64,000 nucleotides of DNA. It comes from CAVPKN01 sp964588495. GTDB lineage: Bacteria; Chlamydiota; Chlamydiia; Chlamydiales; JAAKFR01. This document shows positions 1-7,077 of this stretch, piece by piece. Position 1 is the stretch's first letter, and each line of letters opens with the position of its first letter. Where the stretch lies: NCBI GenBank assembly GCA_964588495.1, contig CAZPPS010000009.1:1-64000 (forward strand). The letters run 5' to 3'. A program made the position numbers and the translations under genes. The notes under the pieces were generated by a model, which did not search any database, was not told the DNA's origin, and saw only the letters and a list, made by a program, of their open reading frames with translations.

Positions 1-242
1 AGGGAGATTTGTTTGGCCATCTCAATCCCCACTATTTGATAGAAGAGCTTACAAAACTTAGCTGTTTAGTTGATCTTAATAGCCAACCACTTAAAGGGTT
101 AAAAGTCGTTGTAACCCATATCAAAGAAGCCTTTAAAAAAGAAATTTGCACAGAACGGGTCATTGAATGCGAATTGTCAAAACTCAATGTGCTAGGCGTT
201 GAGTTTATTTTCCCAAAACAGGGAGAAAGACTGGAATTTTAG
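1..242 (+). CDS. C-terminal end of a class II cyclic-nucleotide phosphodiesterase-like protein (5' truncated by window)
   Basis: The reading frame is open from the first bases of the window (first full codon at 3) and stops at 240-242, so the gene starts upstream. The visible 79 residues contain FGHLNPHYL, a LKGLKVVVTHIK segment and a terminal LGVEFIFPKQGERLEF. This pattern matches, from memory, the end of bacterial class II cAMP phosphodiesterases (PDEase_II, metallo-beta-lactamase fold), where a late THIK histidine lies near the active site. The zinc-binding HxHxDH motif would lie outside the window, so activity cannot be judged. The TTG at 9 is an internal Leu codon, not a start. The next gene is separated by 86 bases and has its own strong ribosome-binding site. 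Confidence 0.6.
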   Translation, partial: GDLFGHLNPHYLIEELTKLSCLVDLNSQPLKGLKVVVTHIKEAFKKEICTERVIECELSKLNVLGVEFIFPKQGERLEF

Positions 243-328
243 ACTTCAGGGAATTTTAATTTTGTCATAAATTAGTAAAGTTTGTAAAATGTGTCTGTAT
301 TTAAATATAATCTAAGGAGGGATTTGAC

Positions 329-439
329 ATGAATACACAATCGCTAAAATCAAGGCTCAGGCCATCTGTCGAAAACTTTAATATCATTTCCGTTTCTTCT
401 CTCCATCATCATTTCCATCACGAGCATCTCGCTCATTAA
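329..439 (+). CDS. 36-aa histidine-rich short ORF, candidate leader peptide
   Basis: An ATG at 329 is preceded by a near-perfect Shine-Dalgarno (AAGGAGG at 314-320, 8 bases before the ATG) and opens a 36-codon frame ending at TAA 437-439. The last eleven residues are HHHFHHEHLAH, with seven histidines; the first half is basic and polar (MNTQSLKSRLRPSVENF). No signal peptide or membrane segment is visible. A strong RBS followed by a short ORF ending in a run of one amino acid, with hairpins just downstream (453-523), is the architecture of an amino-acid attenuation leader such as hisL. The next genes are a C58-like protein (570-1346) and an amino-acid ABC importer (1402-3486), so histidine sensing is plausible. 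A small metal-binding peptide is the alternative. No his biosynthesis gene is in view. Confidence 0.5.
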   Translation: MNTQSLKSRLRPSVENFNIISVSSLHHHFHHEHLAH

Positions 440-452
440 TTTTTCTCTTTTA

Positions 453-530
453 AAATTCTGATTTAAATTTTCTTTGTTCTGCGTAGCCGCAGTTTGTTGG
501 CAAATATTATTTTGTCAGAATTTATATTTT
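453..530 (+). promoter_or_regulatory. Candidate attenuator hairpins after the His-rich leader
   Basis: A 9-base arm AAATTCTGA (453-461) pairs with TCAGAATTT (515-523) and is followed by a T-rich stretch. Inside the loop lies a perfect small hairpin CTGCG-TAGC-CGCAG (479-492), and an alternative fold pairs AAAATT with AATTTT around 453-471. Mutually exclusive folds between a leader ORF and a structural gene suggest transcription attenuation, but the region is AT-rich and the outer loop is long (53 bases), so this is inference. Confidence 0.35.
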
Positions 531-569
531 TATAAAAAATTTATTAATAATTTAATTTGTAAGGTACCT

Positions 570-1346
570 ATGAGTATATTGGCATATAATTCCAAGGAAT
601 ATGAAAAGATTTATAATAAAAATGTGTTTTTAGTCTGTGTAGGACACTTTAAATATAATAATGGGAGCTTAGATGCAAAAAAAGTCATTGCCACCATCCA
701 GCTTTTAAATCTAAAAGCGCCTCAAAATATCAAATTTGATGCGTCAAAGAGCGTTAAAAAGCTTGAAGGAGGCGCATGCTCGGCTCTTAGCTTGAGATTT
801 TGCGATTTTGCCATTCCGCTCCTACAAGATGAGTCTGAAAATGAGATTCGGAAAAAATGCATGCAATATGCAGAGCAACTCGAGAGCAAAAGAAACTTAA
901 AGGATGATTCCTTTCGAAAAAAGATCCGCAGTGTTCAGGCCGCGTTTAATACATTTGCGGTTTTGAATAAAGAAGATCCGGACGTTTGCACACAAAAAAT
1001 GCAAGCCATCGCTAACTATTACGGACTCGATGTTCAGCGTGTTACCGATGAGCTTGATATCACAGCAAACACCTTCAATGAAGAGATAATCACCCAGCAG
1101 CTTGAGACACTTGAGCGGGGCGTTTATTGTATCCGGATTATTCAATATCCAGAAATTCCCAACGATAAGCTTGAGGTGCGCGGCCACACCCTTCCGTTGA
1201 TCAAACTAGGAAGAGAAATACTCTTATTGGATGTGAATCTGGGTTTGTTTAGTGCAAATGGACAATTGGTATTCAAAGTATTAAAGGATGCCTACGATTT
1301 ATTTCCATGCAGCCACTATACGATTTATAAAACCGATAAAAAATAA
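570..1346 (+). CDS. Probable C58/YopT-like cysteine protease, candidate secreted effector
   Basis: 258 aa from ATG 570; in-frame sequence extends upstream to a TTG at 474, but that stretch is AT-rich, hydrophobic and has no RBS. The protein has GGACSALS at residues 67-74 (Cys70), GHTLPL at 205-210 (His206) and LLLDVNLGLF at 218-227 (Asp221). The order Cys in GGxCxxLS, then His, then Asp in a FxDxNxG-like strand is the signature of papain-fold C58 peptidases (YopT, AvrPphB), which cut host GTPases or kinases after type III delivery. There is no signal peptide, which fits a type III substrate. It lies between the His-rich leader and an ABC importer and is followed by a terminator-like hairpin. 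Overall similarity outside the triad cannot be judged by eye; it may instead be an unrelated Cys protein. Confidence 0.5.
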   Translation: MSILAYNSKEYEKIYNKNVFLVCVGHFKYNNGSLDAKKVIATIQLLNLKAPQNIKFDASKSVKKLEGGACSALSLRFCDFAIPLLQDESENEIRKKCMQYAEQLESKRNLKDDSFRKKIRSVQAAFNTFAVLNKEDPDVCTQKMQAIANYYGLDVQRVTDELDITANTFNEEIITQQLETLERGVYCIRIIQYPEIPNDKLEVRGHTLPLIKLGREILLLDVNLGLFSANGQLVFKVLKDAYDLFPCSHYTIYKTDKK

Positions 1347-1362
1347 TAAAAAAATAATAACG

Positions 1363-1389
1363 CCCGGGTCGTTATGGCCCGGGGTTTTT
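1363..1389 (+). terminator. Rho-independent terminator-like hairpin
   Basis: CCCGGG at 1363-1368 pairs with CCCGGG at 1378-1383 over a 9-base loop and is followed by GTTTTT (1384-1389). It sits between the C58-like gene and the binding-protein gene, whose RBS (AAGGAG) begins directly after the T-run. It therefore either separates the two transcripts or acts as an internal attenuator. Confidence 0.6.
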
Positions 1390-1401
1390 AAGGAGAAACA
1401 G

Positions 1402-2154
1402 ATGAGATACTTATTGAGCGTTTTAATGAGCTTTTTTGTGATGACAAATGCCCTTTGGTCAAAAGATTTGGTTGTGGGAACAGCCAGTGGCTACGCCCCT
1501 TTTGTCAGCCTCGATCCTCAAGGTAAATATGTGGGCTTTGATATTGATATGGCAGAGGAATTGGCAAAAAACCTTGGATATTCAATGAAAATCAAAGATT
1601 TAGGGAGCATGCCCTCTTTGATCGTGGCTCTTAAAAAAAATAAAATCGATGTTCTGATTTGGGCCGTTTCCATCACTCAAGAACGGCAAAAGCAGATGGA
1701 GATGATCTATTATCAAGGAGATAAGACCACATCTCTTCCCCTTCTTTTCTGGAAACAGATTCCAGATAACATCACAGCCATCGAAGATCTAGTGAGTAAA
1801 TCAAATGCCGTGATCTCAGTGGAAGCAGGCTCTTCTCAGGAGAACTTTCTCCGTACGATTCCTGGCTTAAATCTCAAACAAGTGGACAAGGTCATGGACG
1901 CGCTGCTGGAACTTAAATATGGTAAGTCGCTTGCTGTGATGGTCGATCCCTCTTTAGTGAGTACCATTTTAGAGAAATCTCCTGAAATCAAAGTCCTAAA
2001 TGTGCCGTTGCCCCCCTCTCATCAAGTCATGGGAATGGGAATTTGCGTTAACAAAGAGAACAAGTTGCTGATTGAACAGGTCAAGCAAGCAGTTGAAGAG
2101 CTTCGAAGCTCAGGAAAAATTGCTGCGCTGGAACAAAAATGGAATTTACGATGA
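1402..2154 (+). CDS. Polar amino-acid ABC importer, periplasmic binding protein
   Basis: 250 aa, SBP_bac_3 family. ATG 1402 is chosen because AAGGAG stands 6-11 bases before it and the protein then starts with a clean signal peptide (MRYLLSVLMSFFVMTNALWS). The mature part opens with LVVGTASGYAPF, then GFDIDMAEELAKNLG, then the domain with NKIDVLIWAVSITQERQ, the usual order in arginine/histidine/glutamine binding proteins (HisJ, ArtJ). The stop overlaps the permease start by 4 bases (ATGA), so the transporter is translationally coupled. The exact substrate cannot be read from sequence; the upstream His-rich leader makes histidine one candidate and chlamydial ArtJ makes arginine another. Confidence 0.85.
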   Translation: MRYLLSVLMSFFVMTNALWSKDLVVGTASGYAPFVSLDPQGKYVGFDIDMAEELAKNLGYSMKIKDLGSMPSLIVALKKNKIDVLIWAVSITQERQKQMEMIYYQGDKTTSLPLLFWKQIPDNITAIEDLVSKSNAVISVEAGSSQENFLRTIPGLNLKQVDKVMDALLELKYGKSLAVMVDPSLVSTILEKSPEIKVLNVPLPPSHQVMGMGICVNKENKLLIEQVKQAVEELRSSGKIAALEQKWNLR

Positions 2155-2822
2155 AACTGATTTGTTTTGACCTTGTATGCCGATCTTTCCCCCTGCTTTT
2201 GAAGGGGGCAACCTTATCGCTTCAGATATTAATGTTGTCTGGGGCGTTAAGCCTTTCATTAGGCTCCCTTATGGGGCTATTGACGTGCGAGCGGCTTAAA
2301 AATCGGGCAATTGCCCCCATTATCGAAGGCACAGCTTTTTTGCTCAGGGCAGTTCCTGTCTATGTGCAGCTGTTAATTGCCTATTTTGTATTGCCCGACC
2401 TGTTAGGGATCCAAATTGGAGCCTTCACTGCTTCTGTGATCGCGCTTGGGCTCTGCTCCTCAGGTTATATCACACAAATTGTCCGCTGCGGCATGAATTC
2501 CATAAACAAAGAACAATGGGAAGCCGCCTATACCTTGGGCTATTCTACCTTTGATACCGTGCGCCACATTATTTTCCCTCAGGCACTTCGCACAATTCTG
2601 CCTGCATTAACCAATGAATTTGATTCCTTGTTAAAAAGCACAGCAATTTTAGCGTCCATTGGCCTTTTGGAGCTGACGCGGATGGGAATGAACATCATTT
2701 CACGCGAGATGGATCCTGTCACCATCTATCTCGAGGTGGCATTGTTTTACATCATGATTTCCAGCTGCATCAATCTGTTCTCAAAAAGACTTGAAAGGAG
2801 AATCCGTTATGTTAATAGCTAA
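2151..2822 (+). CDS. Polar amino-acid ABC importer, permease
   Basis: 223 aa from ATG 2151 (ATGA overlap with the binding protein; another ATG lies 12 bases upstream). Several hydrophobic helices are visible: about 13-40, 55-75, 80-103 and 185-205. The EAA-type coupling motif EAAYTLGYSTFDTVRHIIFP lies near residues 122-141 and is what contacts the ATPase. It belongs to the HisM/GlnP type of inner-membrane subunits; only one permease gene is present, so a homodimer is expected. Its end overlaps the ATPase start. Confidence 0.85.
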   Translation: MKLICFDLVCRSFPLLLKGATLSLQILMLSGALSLSLGSLMGLLTCERLKNRAIAPIIEGTAFLLRAVPVYVQLLIAYFVLPDLLGIQIGAFTASVIALGLCSSGYITQIVRCGMNSINKEQWEAAYTLGYSTFDTVRHIIFPQALRTILPALTNEFDSLLKSTAILASIGLLELTRMGMNIISREMDPVTIYLEVALFYIMISSCINLFSKRLERRIRYVNS

Positions 2823-3486
2823 AAATGTGTCTCTCTATAAAAAACGGCCCATTCTTCAAGATGTGTCCCTCACATTCTCGATTGGAAGCATTTCCTTACT
2901 TTTAGGAACCAGCGGGGCAGGAAAAAGCTCTTTGCTGCGCTGCTTGGCCCAACTGGAAGCCGATTACGAGGGAGAAATCTCCTTTGAGGGAGCAAATCTC
3001 AGACAGCTCCCATCAGGCAGGCGCGCCAGCTGCTTGAGCTATATAGCACAATCTTATGCCCTGTTTCCACACTTAACAGTCTTAAAGAACTGCTGCCAAC
3101 CCCTTCAGGTTGTGCAAGGAAAAAGCTTTCCAGTCGCAAAGGAGCACGTAATGGAAATTCTGACGAGTTTAAACATGGAAGCCTATATTTCCTCCTATCC
3201 GAGCGAGCTCTCAGGAGGACAAAAGCAGCGCATTGCAATTGCAAGAGCCCTGGCTCTCAATCCCGATGTGCTCCTCCTTGATGAACCAACATCTGCTCTT
3301 GATACCCAAAATAGCGACCAGTTGATCCGCATCCTCTTAAACCTTGCCGCAAAAGGCAAAACGATTGTCATCGCTTCCCAGGATAGCTACCTGATTGCGC
3401 AGCTTTCTGCACACGTCTATCTCGTAGAAAATGGCAAAGTTGAAAAAATAGCTTCTGAAAATTGGAGTGCACGAAATGCCTCTTGA
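2809..3486 (+). CDS. Polar amino-acid ABC importer, ATP-binding protein
   Basis: 225 aa. ATG 2809 follows GAAAGGAG with good spacing; the TTG 18 bases upstream is less likely. Walker A is GTSGAGKSS near residue 34, a Q-loop follows (YIAQSYALFPHLTV), the signature is LSGGQKQRIAIARAL and Walker B is VLLLDEPTSALD. This is the HisP/GlnQ family that energises uptake of polar amino acids. The gene completes a three-gene importer with overlapping ends (2154/2151 and 2822/2809). Confidence 0.88.
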   Translation: MLIAKNVSLYKKRPILQDVSLTFSIGSISLLLGTSGAGKSSLLRCLAQLEADYEGEISFEGANLRQLPSGRRASCLSYIAQSYALFPHLTVLKNCCQPLQVVQGKSFPVAKEHVMEILTSLNMEAYISSYPSELSGGQKQRIAIARALALNPDVLLLDEPTSALDTQNSDQLIRILLNLAAKGKTIVIASQDSYLIAQLSAHVYLVENGKVEKIASENWSARNAS

Positions 3487-3526
3487 TGGCAGAATTCCCC
3501 TTGCTCATTTTTTAACGGGAGACTGT

Positions 3527-4273
3527 ATGCTAAGAACCCTTCTGCGGGCAAAAGAATCGATTCGACAAGCAGTCCCCCTCCATTACCGCCCTTTAATTTC
3601 CCGTTGGAAGAGCCGTTGCTTTGGTTACAGACAAAGATCCTATTCTCAGCATGGCGAAGATTTGCTTCTCCGTGCCCTTTTGGGTCCGAGAACGCATGGA
3701 TTTTACGTCGATGTGGGAGCTCATCACCCCAAATTCTTGTCTAATTCCTATTATTTTTACCGTCGCGGTTGGAGAGGAATCAACATCGATCCCATCCCCG
3801 ATGTGATGGGCAAATTTCGCAGAGCAAGAAAAAAAGATATAAATCTTGAGCTGGCTCTTTCAGAAAAGAGAGGAACTAGTACTCTTTATCAATTTAGCGA
3901 CAGTTGTCGAAACACACTTTGCCACGAGACTGCCGAAGAACTCAAACAAGATCCCAATTTCGTGTTTTTGAATGAGCAGCAGATCTCGACCGATACGTTA
4001 GCTCAAGTTCTGGATGAACATCTTCCCCCCGATACCCAGATCGATTTTCTTTCAATCGATGCCGAAAATTGGGATTTGCCCATTTTAAAAGGAAATGATT
4101 GGTCTCGTTTCCGCCCCGCTGTTATCATTGTGGAAGTGAATCATTTTTCCCTTTTAGATCCTGAAAAAAATGATGTGTATCAGTTCCTTCTGCAACAAGG
4201 TTACCATCTCGCGTATGTCGTGATGACAAACCTCTTCTTTGTCTCAGATCCCAGTCTTTGCGTCTCTAAGTAA
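3527..4273 (+). CDS. FkbM-family SAM-dependent methyltransferase
   Basis: 248 aa from ATG 3527 (GGGAG at 3517-3521); an in-frame upstream extension begins inside the ATPase gene and lacks an RBS. The core begins with SQHGEDLLL, then GFYVDVGAHHPKFLSNSYYF (motif I, SAM binding), RGWRGINIDP, and ends with IDFLSIDAENWDLPILKGNDW and VIIVEVNH. This is the FkbM Methyltransf_21 pattern, often acting on sugars, lipids or polyketides. It follows the ABC importer closely but its role there is unclear; glycan or lipid decoration is a guess. It converges on the cupin gene with only 7 bases between. Confidence 0.75.
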   Translation: MLRTLLRAKESIRQAVPLHYRPLISRWKSRCFGYRQRSYSQHGEDLLLRALLGPRTHGFYVDVGAHHPKFLSNSYYFYRRGWRGINIDPIPDVMGKFRRARKKDINLELALSEKRGTSTLYQFSDSCRNTLCHETAEELKQDPNFVFLNEQQISTDTLAQVLDEHLPPDTQIDFLSIDAENWDLPILKGNDWSRFRPAVIIVEVNHFSLLDPEKNDVYQFLLQQGYHLAYVVMTNLFFVSDPSLCVSK

Positions 4274-4280
4274 ATGTACC

Positions 4281-5297
4281 TTAAACAGGTACGATCACAA
4301 GCGGCTGCTGCGGTTTTTTTAGAGCATCAAAATAGCTCGGGGCTACGTTAAAAATTGAGCCAAGTTCCTCATTGGAATAGGCTCCTGTCACTTCTCCAAT
4401 ACCAATATAATTGGGTTCGGCGTCACTGAAAAAGGCAATGACTTCAACATCCTCCTGACCAATGTTTTCAATATTATGAAAATGGGAAGCTGGAGCAAAA
4501 GCCCCCTCGCCCCCATTGACCTCCAAAAACTCTGCATTACCATTGGGTGCTAGGACAGTAATACGGGTTTTTCCTTTTACGATATAGATCAATTCCCCTG
4601 CATTTGTATGCCAATGAGGTTCAACAACTCCCCCCACATTTAATCCAAAACCCAAAATTCCCAATCCCTGCAGAGATGGAAGCACTTTTTTTATTCCCAA
4701 TTGGAGATAGCCTCCATTTGTAGCAATCACCTTTTCACTTTTTTCAATATTGAATTTGTATTGGCTTGAATTTTTGCCGGCTTCGTTTTTGCCTTGGGCA
4801 AGGAGGGTGATAAGATCTTCGTTGTGAGACTTTTTCAACCCATCTACAAAACCGGGAGCTGTCTTAAAAGTCGCTGTGAAAACAGGATCGGAAAGAGTAT
4901 TGACAGATTTTGCAAAAGACATAAGGTCAGGTAGCGTATTATTCAGAGCAAAAGCTATGGTACAGTCTCTCTCTTCATAATTATGTATCAGATGAACAAA
5001 GCCTTGAGGGATAAAAAATATTTCCCCTTTCTCAACTGTAAAGACTTCACTTTTCTCGGGTGCGTGAAGAGTGACCACACATTTGCCCTGAGTACAATAG
5101 CCGATTTTCTGGGCGTTGGGATGCCAGATGGGTTTCATAAAACCCCCTTTTTTCAACGTTAAGTAGGAAAACGAAATATTTACCAGGCCTGGCATATCTT
5201 TTGACGTGACTTCTGTAAGATACCCTCCGGCGCTGCTGTATTTCGGCTCGATTGCCTTCAAATTGAAAAAAAGCTTACTAGCTATAGCTTGTACCAT
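4281..5297 (-). CDS. Bicupin protein (oxalate-decarboxylase/germin-like fold)
   Basis: 338 aa with two cupin domains, about residues 40-130 and 190-300. The start is ATG at 5297 with GGGAG upstream. The C-terminal cupin has the full metal-ligand set: EPHWHTNAGELIYIVKG (two His and a Glu) and, later, SHFHNIEN for the third His. The N-terminal cupin reads KPIWHPNAQKIGYCTQG: the first His of HxH is replaced and the Glu is lost, so probably only the second domain binds metal. No signal peptide is seen. In the bicupin family the substrate varies (oxalate, sugars, seed-storage type), so no reaction is assigned. Confidence 0.7.
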   Translation of the reverse strand: MVQAIASKLFFNLKAIEPKYSSAGGYLTEVTSKDMPGLVNISFSYLTLKKGGFMKPIWHPNAQKIGYCTQGKCVVTLHAPEKSEVFTVEKGEIFFIPQGFVHLIHNYEERDCTIAFALNNTLPDLMSFAKSVNTLSDPVFTATFKTAPGFVDGLKKSHNEDLITLLAQGKNEAGKNSSQYKFNIEKSEKVIATNGGYLQLGIKKVLPSLQGLGILGFGLNVGGVVEPHWHTNAGELIYIVKGKTRITVLAPNGNAEFLEVNGGEGAFAPASHFHNIENIGQEDVEVIAFFSDAEPNYIGIGEVTGAYSNEELGSIFNVAPSYFDALKKPQQPLVIVPV

Positions 5298-5345
5298 ATG
5301 AACACTCCCTTTTCTCTCATACTTAATGGAAATGGATGAACTTGT

Positions 5346-6305
5346 CTATGACAATTTGATTTGCCAGCAGCGGTGGATTTTTTGGTTGTGGAAGTCAGGG
5401 GGGATGGTTTTTTTGGAGATGTCCCGAATGTTGCAGGGCTGAATGAGGGTTGTATCGAAATCAAAATCGCGGGAATTGGTGCTGAAGAAAAGAGTTCCGT
5501 CTGGGGATAGAAGCTTTAGGGCTTGAGTGATCAGGAAGGGATAATCCTTTTGGACATCAAACATTTGATCCATTTTTTTGGAGCGGGAAATGGTGGGAGG
5601 ATCGATGACGATCAAATCATAGATGGCCTGTTCTTCTTTCAGGAATTGCAGGCAATCTTGCCGGATGATGGGGTTGTTTGTGAGGGGCAAGTTGTTTAAG
5701 AGGAAATTTTCTTTGCCCCATTCGGTATAGTTATTGGAAAGATCAACACTTTTAGTGAATGAGGCTCCAGCTGCGGCTGCATGGACACTAAACGAACAGG
5801 TATAGGCAAAAAGGTTTAGCAGTTTTTTGTCTTTTGCAAGGGAAGCGACGAAGCGCCGGGTTTCCCGGTGATCCAGAAAAAGACCTGTGTCGAGATAGTC
5901 TGTCAAATTCACAATAAATTGCAGACCATACTCAGAAACCGTAAAAAACTCCCCTGCCTCCCCTGCTTTTTCGTATTGTTCGACCTTTTTCCGCTTGATC
6001 CGCGTGCGCCAATAGATGGAATCGGGTTTTGCTTGAAAAAGGGAGGCAAGAGTTTCCATCACAAGATCGTAGAGATCTGCACGAGGCTCATCGCTCTCAC
6101 GTGTACTTGTGAAATAATGGATGCAAAAACGGCCATCATAGAAATCGATTGCGAGAGGATATTCTTTGATATCCCGATCGTAGATCCGGAAGCAATTGGT
6201 TTTCGTCCGATTGGCCCATTTTTTCAAATGGAGATAGTTTTTGCGCACCCGATTTTTAAAAGGGGCGCTTTTATCTTCGTTATCAGCAATGAGAGGTAAG
6301 AGCAT
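5346..6305 (-). CDS. RlmK-like 23S rRNA methyltransferase (SAM-dependent)
   Basis: 319 aa. The N-terminal part (FKNRVRKNYLHLKKWANRT, CFRIYDRDIKEYPLAIDFY) and the segment LTDYLDTGLFLDHRETRRF resemble the C-terminal RlmK half of E. coli RlmKL, which makes m7G2069 in 23S rRNA. The SAM fold follows: LLNLFAYTCSFSVHAAAAGA, SVDLSNNYTEWGKENF and a LIVIDPPTISRSKKM motif (DPPxF-like). The start codon overlaps the stop of the YqeY gene by one base (TAATG), so the two are coupled. Here it is a stand-alone protein. RlmI (m5C1962) is a less likely alternative because no PUA domain is visible. Confidence 0.65.
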   Translation of the reverse strand: MLLPLIADNEDKSAPFKNRVRKNYLHLKKWANRTKTNCFRIYDRDIKEYPLAIDFYDGRFCIHYFTSTRESDEPRADLYDLVMETLASLFQAKPDSIYWRTRIKRKKVEQYEKAGEAGEFFTVSEYGLQFIVNLTDYLDTGLFLDHRETRRFVASLAKDKKLLNLFAYTCSFSVHAAAAGASFTKSVDLSNNYTEWGKENFLLNNLPLTNNPIIRQDCLQFLKEEQAIYDLIVIDPPTISRSKKMDQMFDVQKDYPFLITQALKLLSPDGTLFFSTNSRDFDFDTTLIQPCNIRDISKKTIPPDFHNQKIHRCWQIKLS

Positions 6306-6742
6306 TAGTCTGTAAGAAGCTCGCTTGCGATGTCTTTGGCGAGTTTACCATCGACTGCACTATTCAGCTTGATCACGCCCTTCATCACCAACCCTAAATC
6401 TCTTTTGGTTTTAGCTCCCGATTCTGCAATTGCTTGCTCAACAAGTCGTTTAGTCTCTTCAGCGGACGGAGCTTTTGGCAAAAACTCTTGAATGATCACA
6501 AGCTCAGCTTTTAAGGGTTCTGCAATATCTGGGCGATTGAGCTCTTGTGCTTGGTTGAGAGCTTCCTGAATACTTCCATAGTAGGTTTTAAAGATCTTAA
6601 TCACTTCTGCATCAGGAAGATTGGCGCGTGCATCCACTGCCATCACTTTGGATTTGAGCATGCGCAGCGTTATAAGCCTGACTTGATCACGGCTTTTCAT
6701 CGCCGCTTTGATCCCTTCATTGATTTGTTCTATGATTGTCAT
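6305..6742 (-). CDS. yqeY: YqeY (GatB/YqeY domain) protein
   Basis: 145 aa, all-helical. Characteristic features are the N-terminal MKSRDQVRLITLRMLKS, the middle AELVIIQEFLPKAPS and the C-terminal DLGLVMKGVIKLNSAVDGKL, matching YqeY proteins (about 148 aa), which share the tail domain of GatB and are thought to interact with tRNA or amidotransferase enzymes. It is the first gene of a two-gene minus-strand unit with the RlmK-like gene. A large inverted repeat lies upstream, between it and the divergent Tgl-like gene. Confidence 0.8.
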   Translation of the reverse strand: MTIIEQINEGIKAAMKSRDQVRLITLRMLKSKVMAVDARANLPDAEVIKIFKTYYGSIQEALNQAQELNRPDIAEPLKAELVIIQEFLPKAPSAEETKRLVEQAIAESGAKTKRDLGLVMKGVIKLNSAVDGKLAKDIASELLTD

Positions 6743-6842
6743 ATTTTTGATCCTTTTTTTTGTAAGCTTATCAAAACTTCAAATCGAGCACCAGAGGTTT
6801 AATTCTTCTCTATTCCCCAAAAGGATATTTTCATCATCATCT

Positions 6843-6933
6843 TGCTTATCCTGCCGCTTACGATCCTGTCTATCATGTTATTTCCTTTAGACAAAAAAAC
6901 ATGATAGACAGGATTGTAAACGGCAGGATAAGT
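6843..6933. repeat. 35-bp inverted repeat in a divergent intergenic region
   Basis: The arm at 6843-6877 (begins CTTATCCTGCCGCTTACG) is the reverse complement of the arm at 6899-6933 (ends ACGGCAGGATAAG) with only two differences, separated by 21 bases. It lies between the starts of the YqeY gene and the Tgl-like gene. No coding potential is seen; it could be a degenerate small mobile element or a strong cruciform. Confidence 0.85.
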
Positions 6934-6994
6934 ATGAAAATTGTATTTTAATCAGGAATAGTTTAAACTAACTGATTAAACTTTAGGAATTAAA

Positions 6995-7077
6995 ATGTCT
7001 GTGAAACCTTGCAATTCAACAAATACATCTCAGCAAAACTGGACTAAAAAAAATGCACGGAAAAGGCGTTCCGAGAA
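6995..7077 (+). other. Apparent 5' end of the Tgl-like gene in another frame (frameshift at an A8 run)
   Basis: ATG 6995 has a good RBS (AGGAA, 5 bases away) and opens a frame reading MSVKPCNSTNTSQQNWTKK. The downstream frame carrying the Tgl-like protein has no RBS or ATG and begins after a stop at 7045-7047. Between them is a run of eight A (7046-7053). Adding one base there joins the frames into ...QQNWTKK-CTEKAFREVLAEKAQ, which reads as natural protein. This is a sequencing error, a real lesion, or slippage on the A-run. Confidence 0.55.

Noticed and set aside
329..439. Short His-rich ORF read as a true his-operon leader
   Set aside because: No histidine biosynthesis gene follows, so the hisL name is not used; only the attenuation-like architecture is reported.
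474..569. Upstream in-frame extension of the C58-like gene from a TTG at 474
   Set aside because: AT-rich, hydrophobic, no RBS, and it would cover the candidate attenuator hairpins; ATG 570 is better.
4276..4292. GTACC/GGTAC hairpin between the FkbM and cupin genes
   Set aside because: Only five base pairs and no T-run; too weak to call a terminator.
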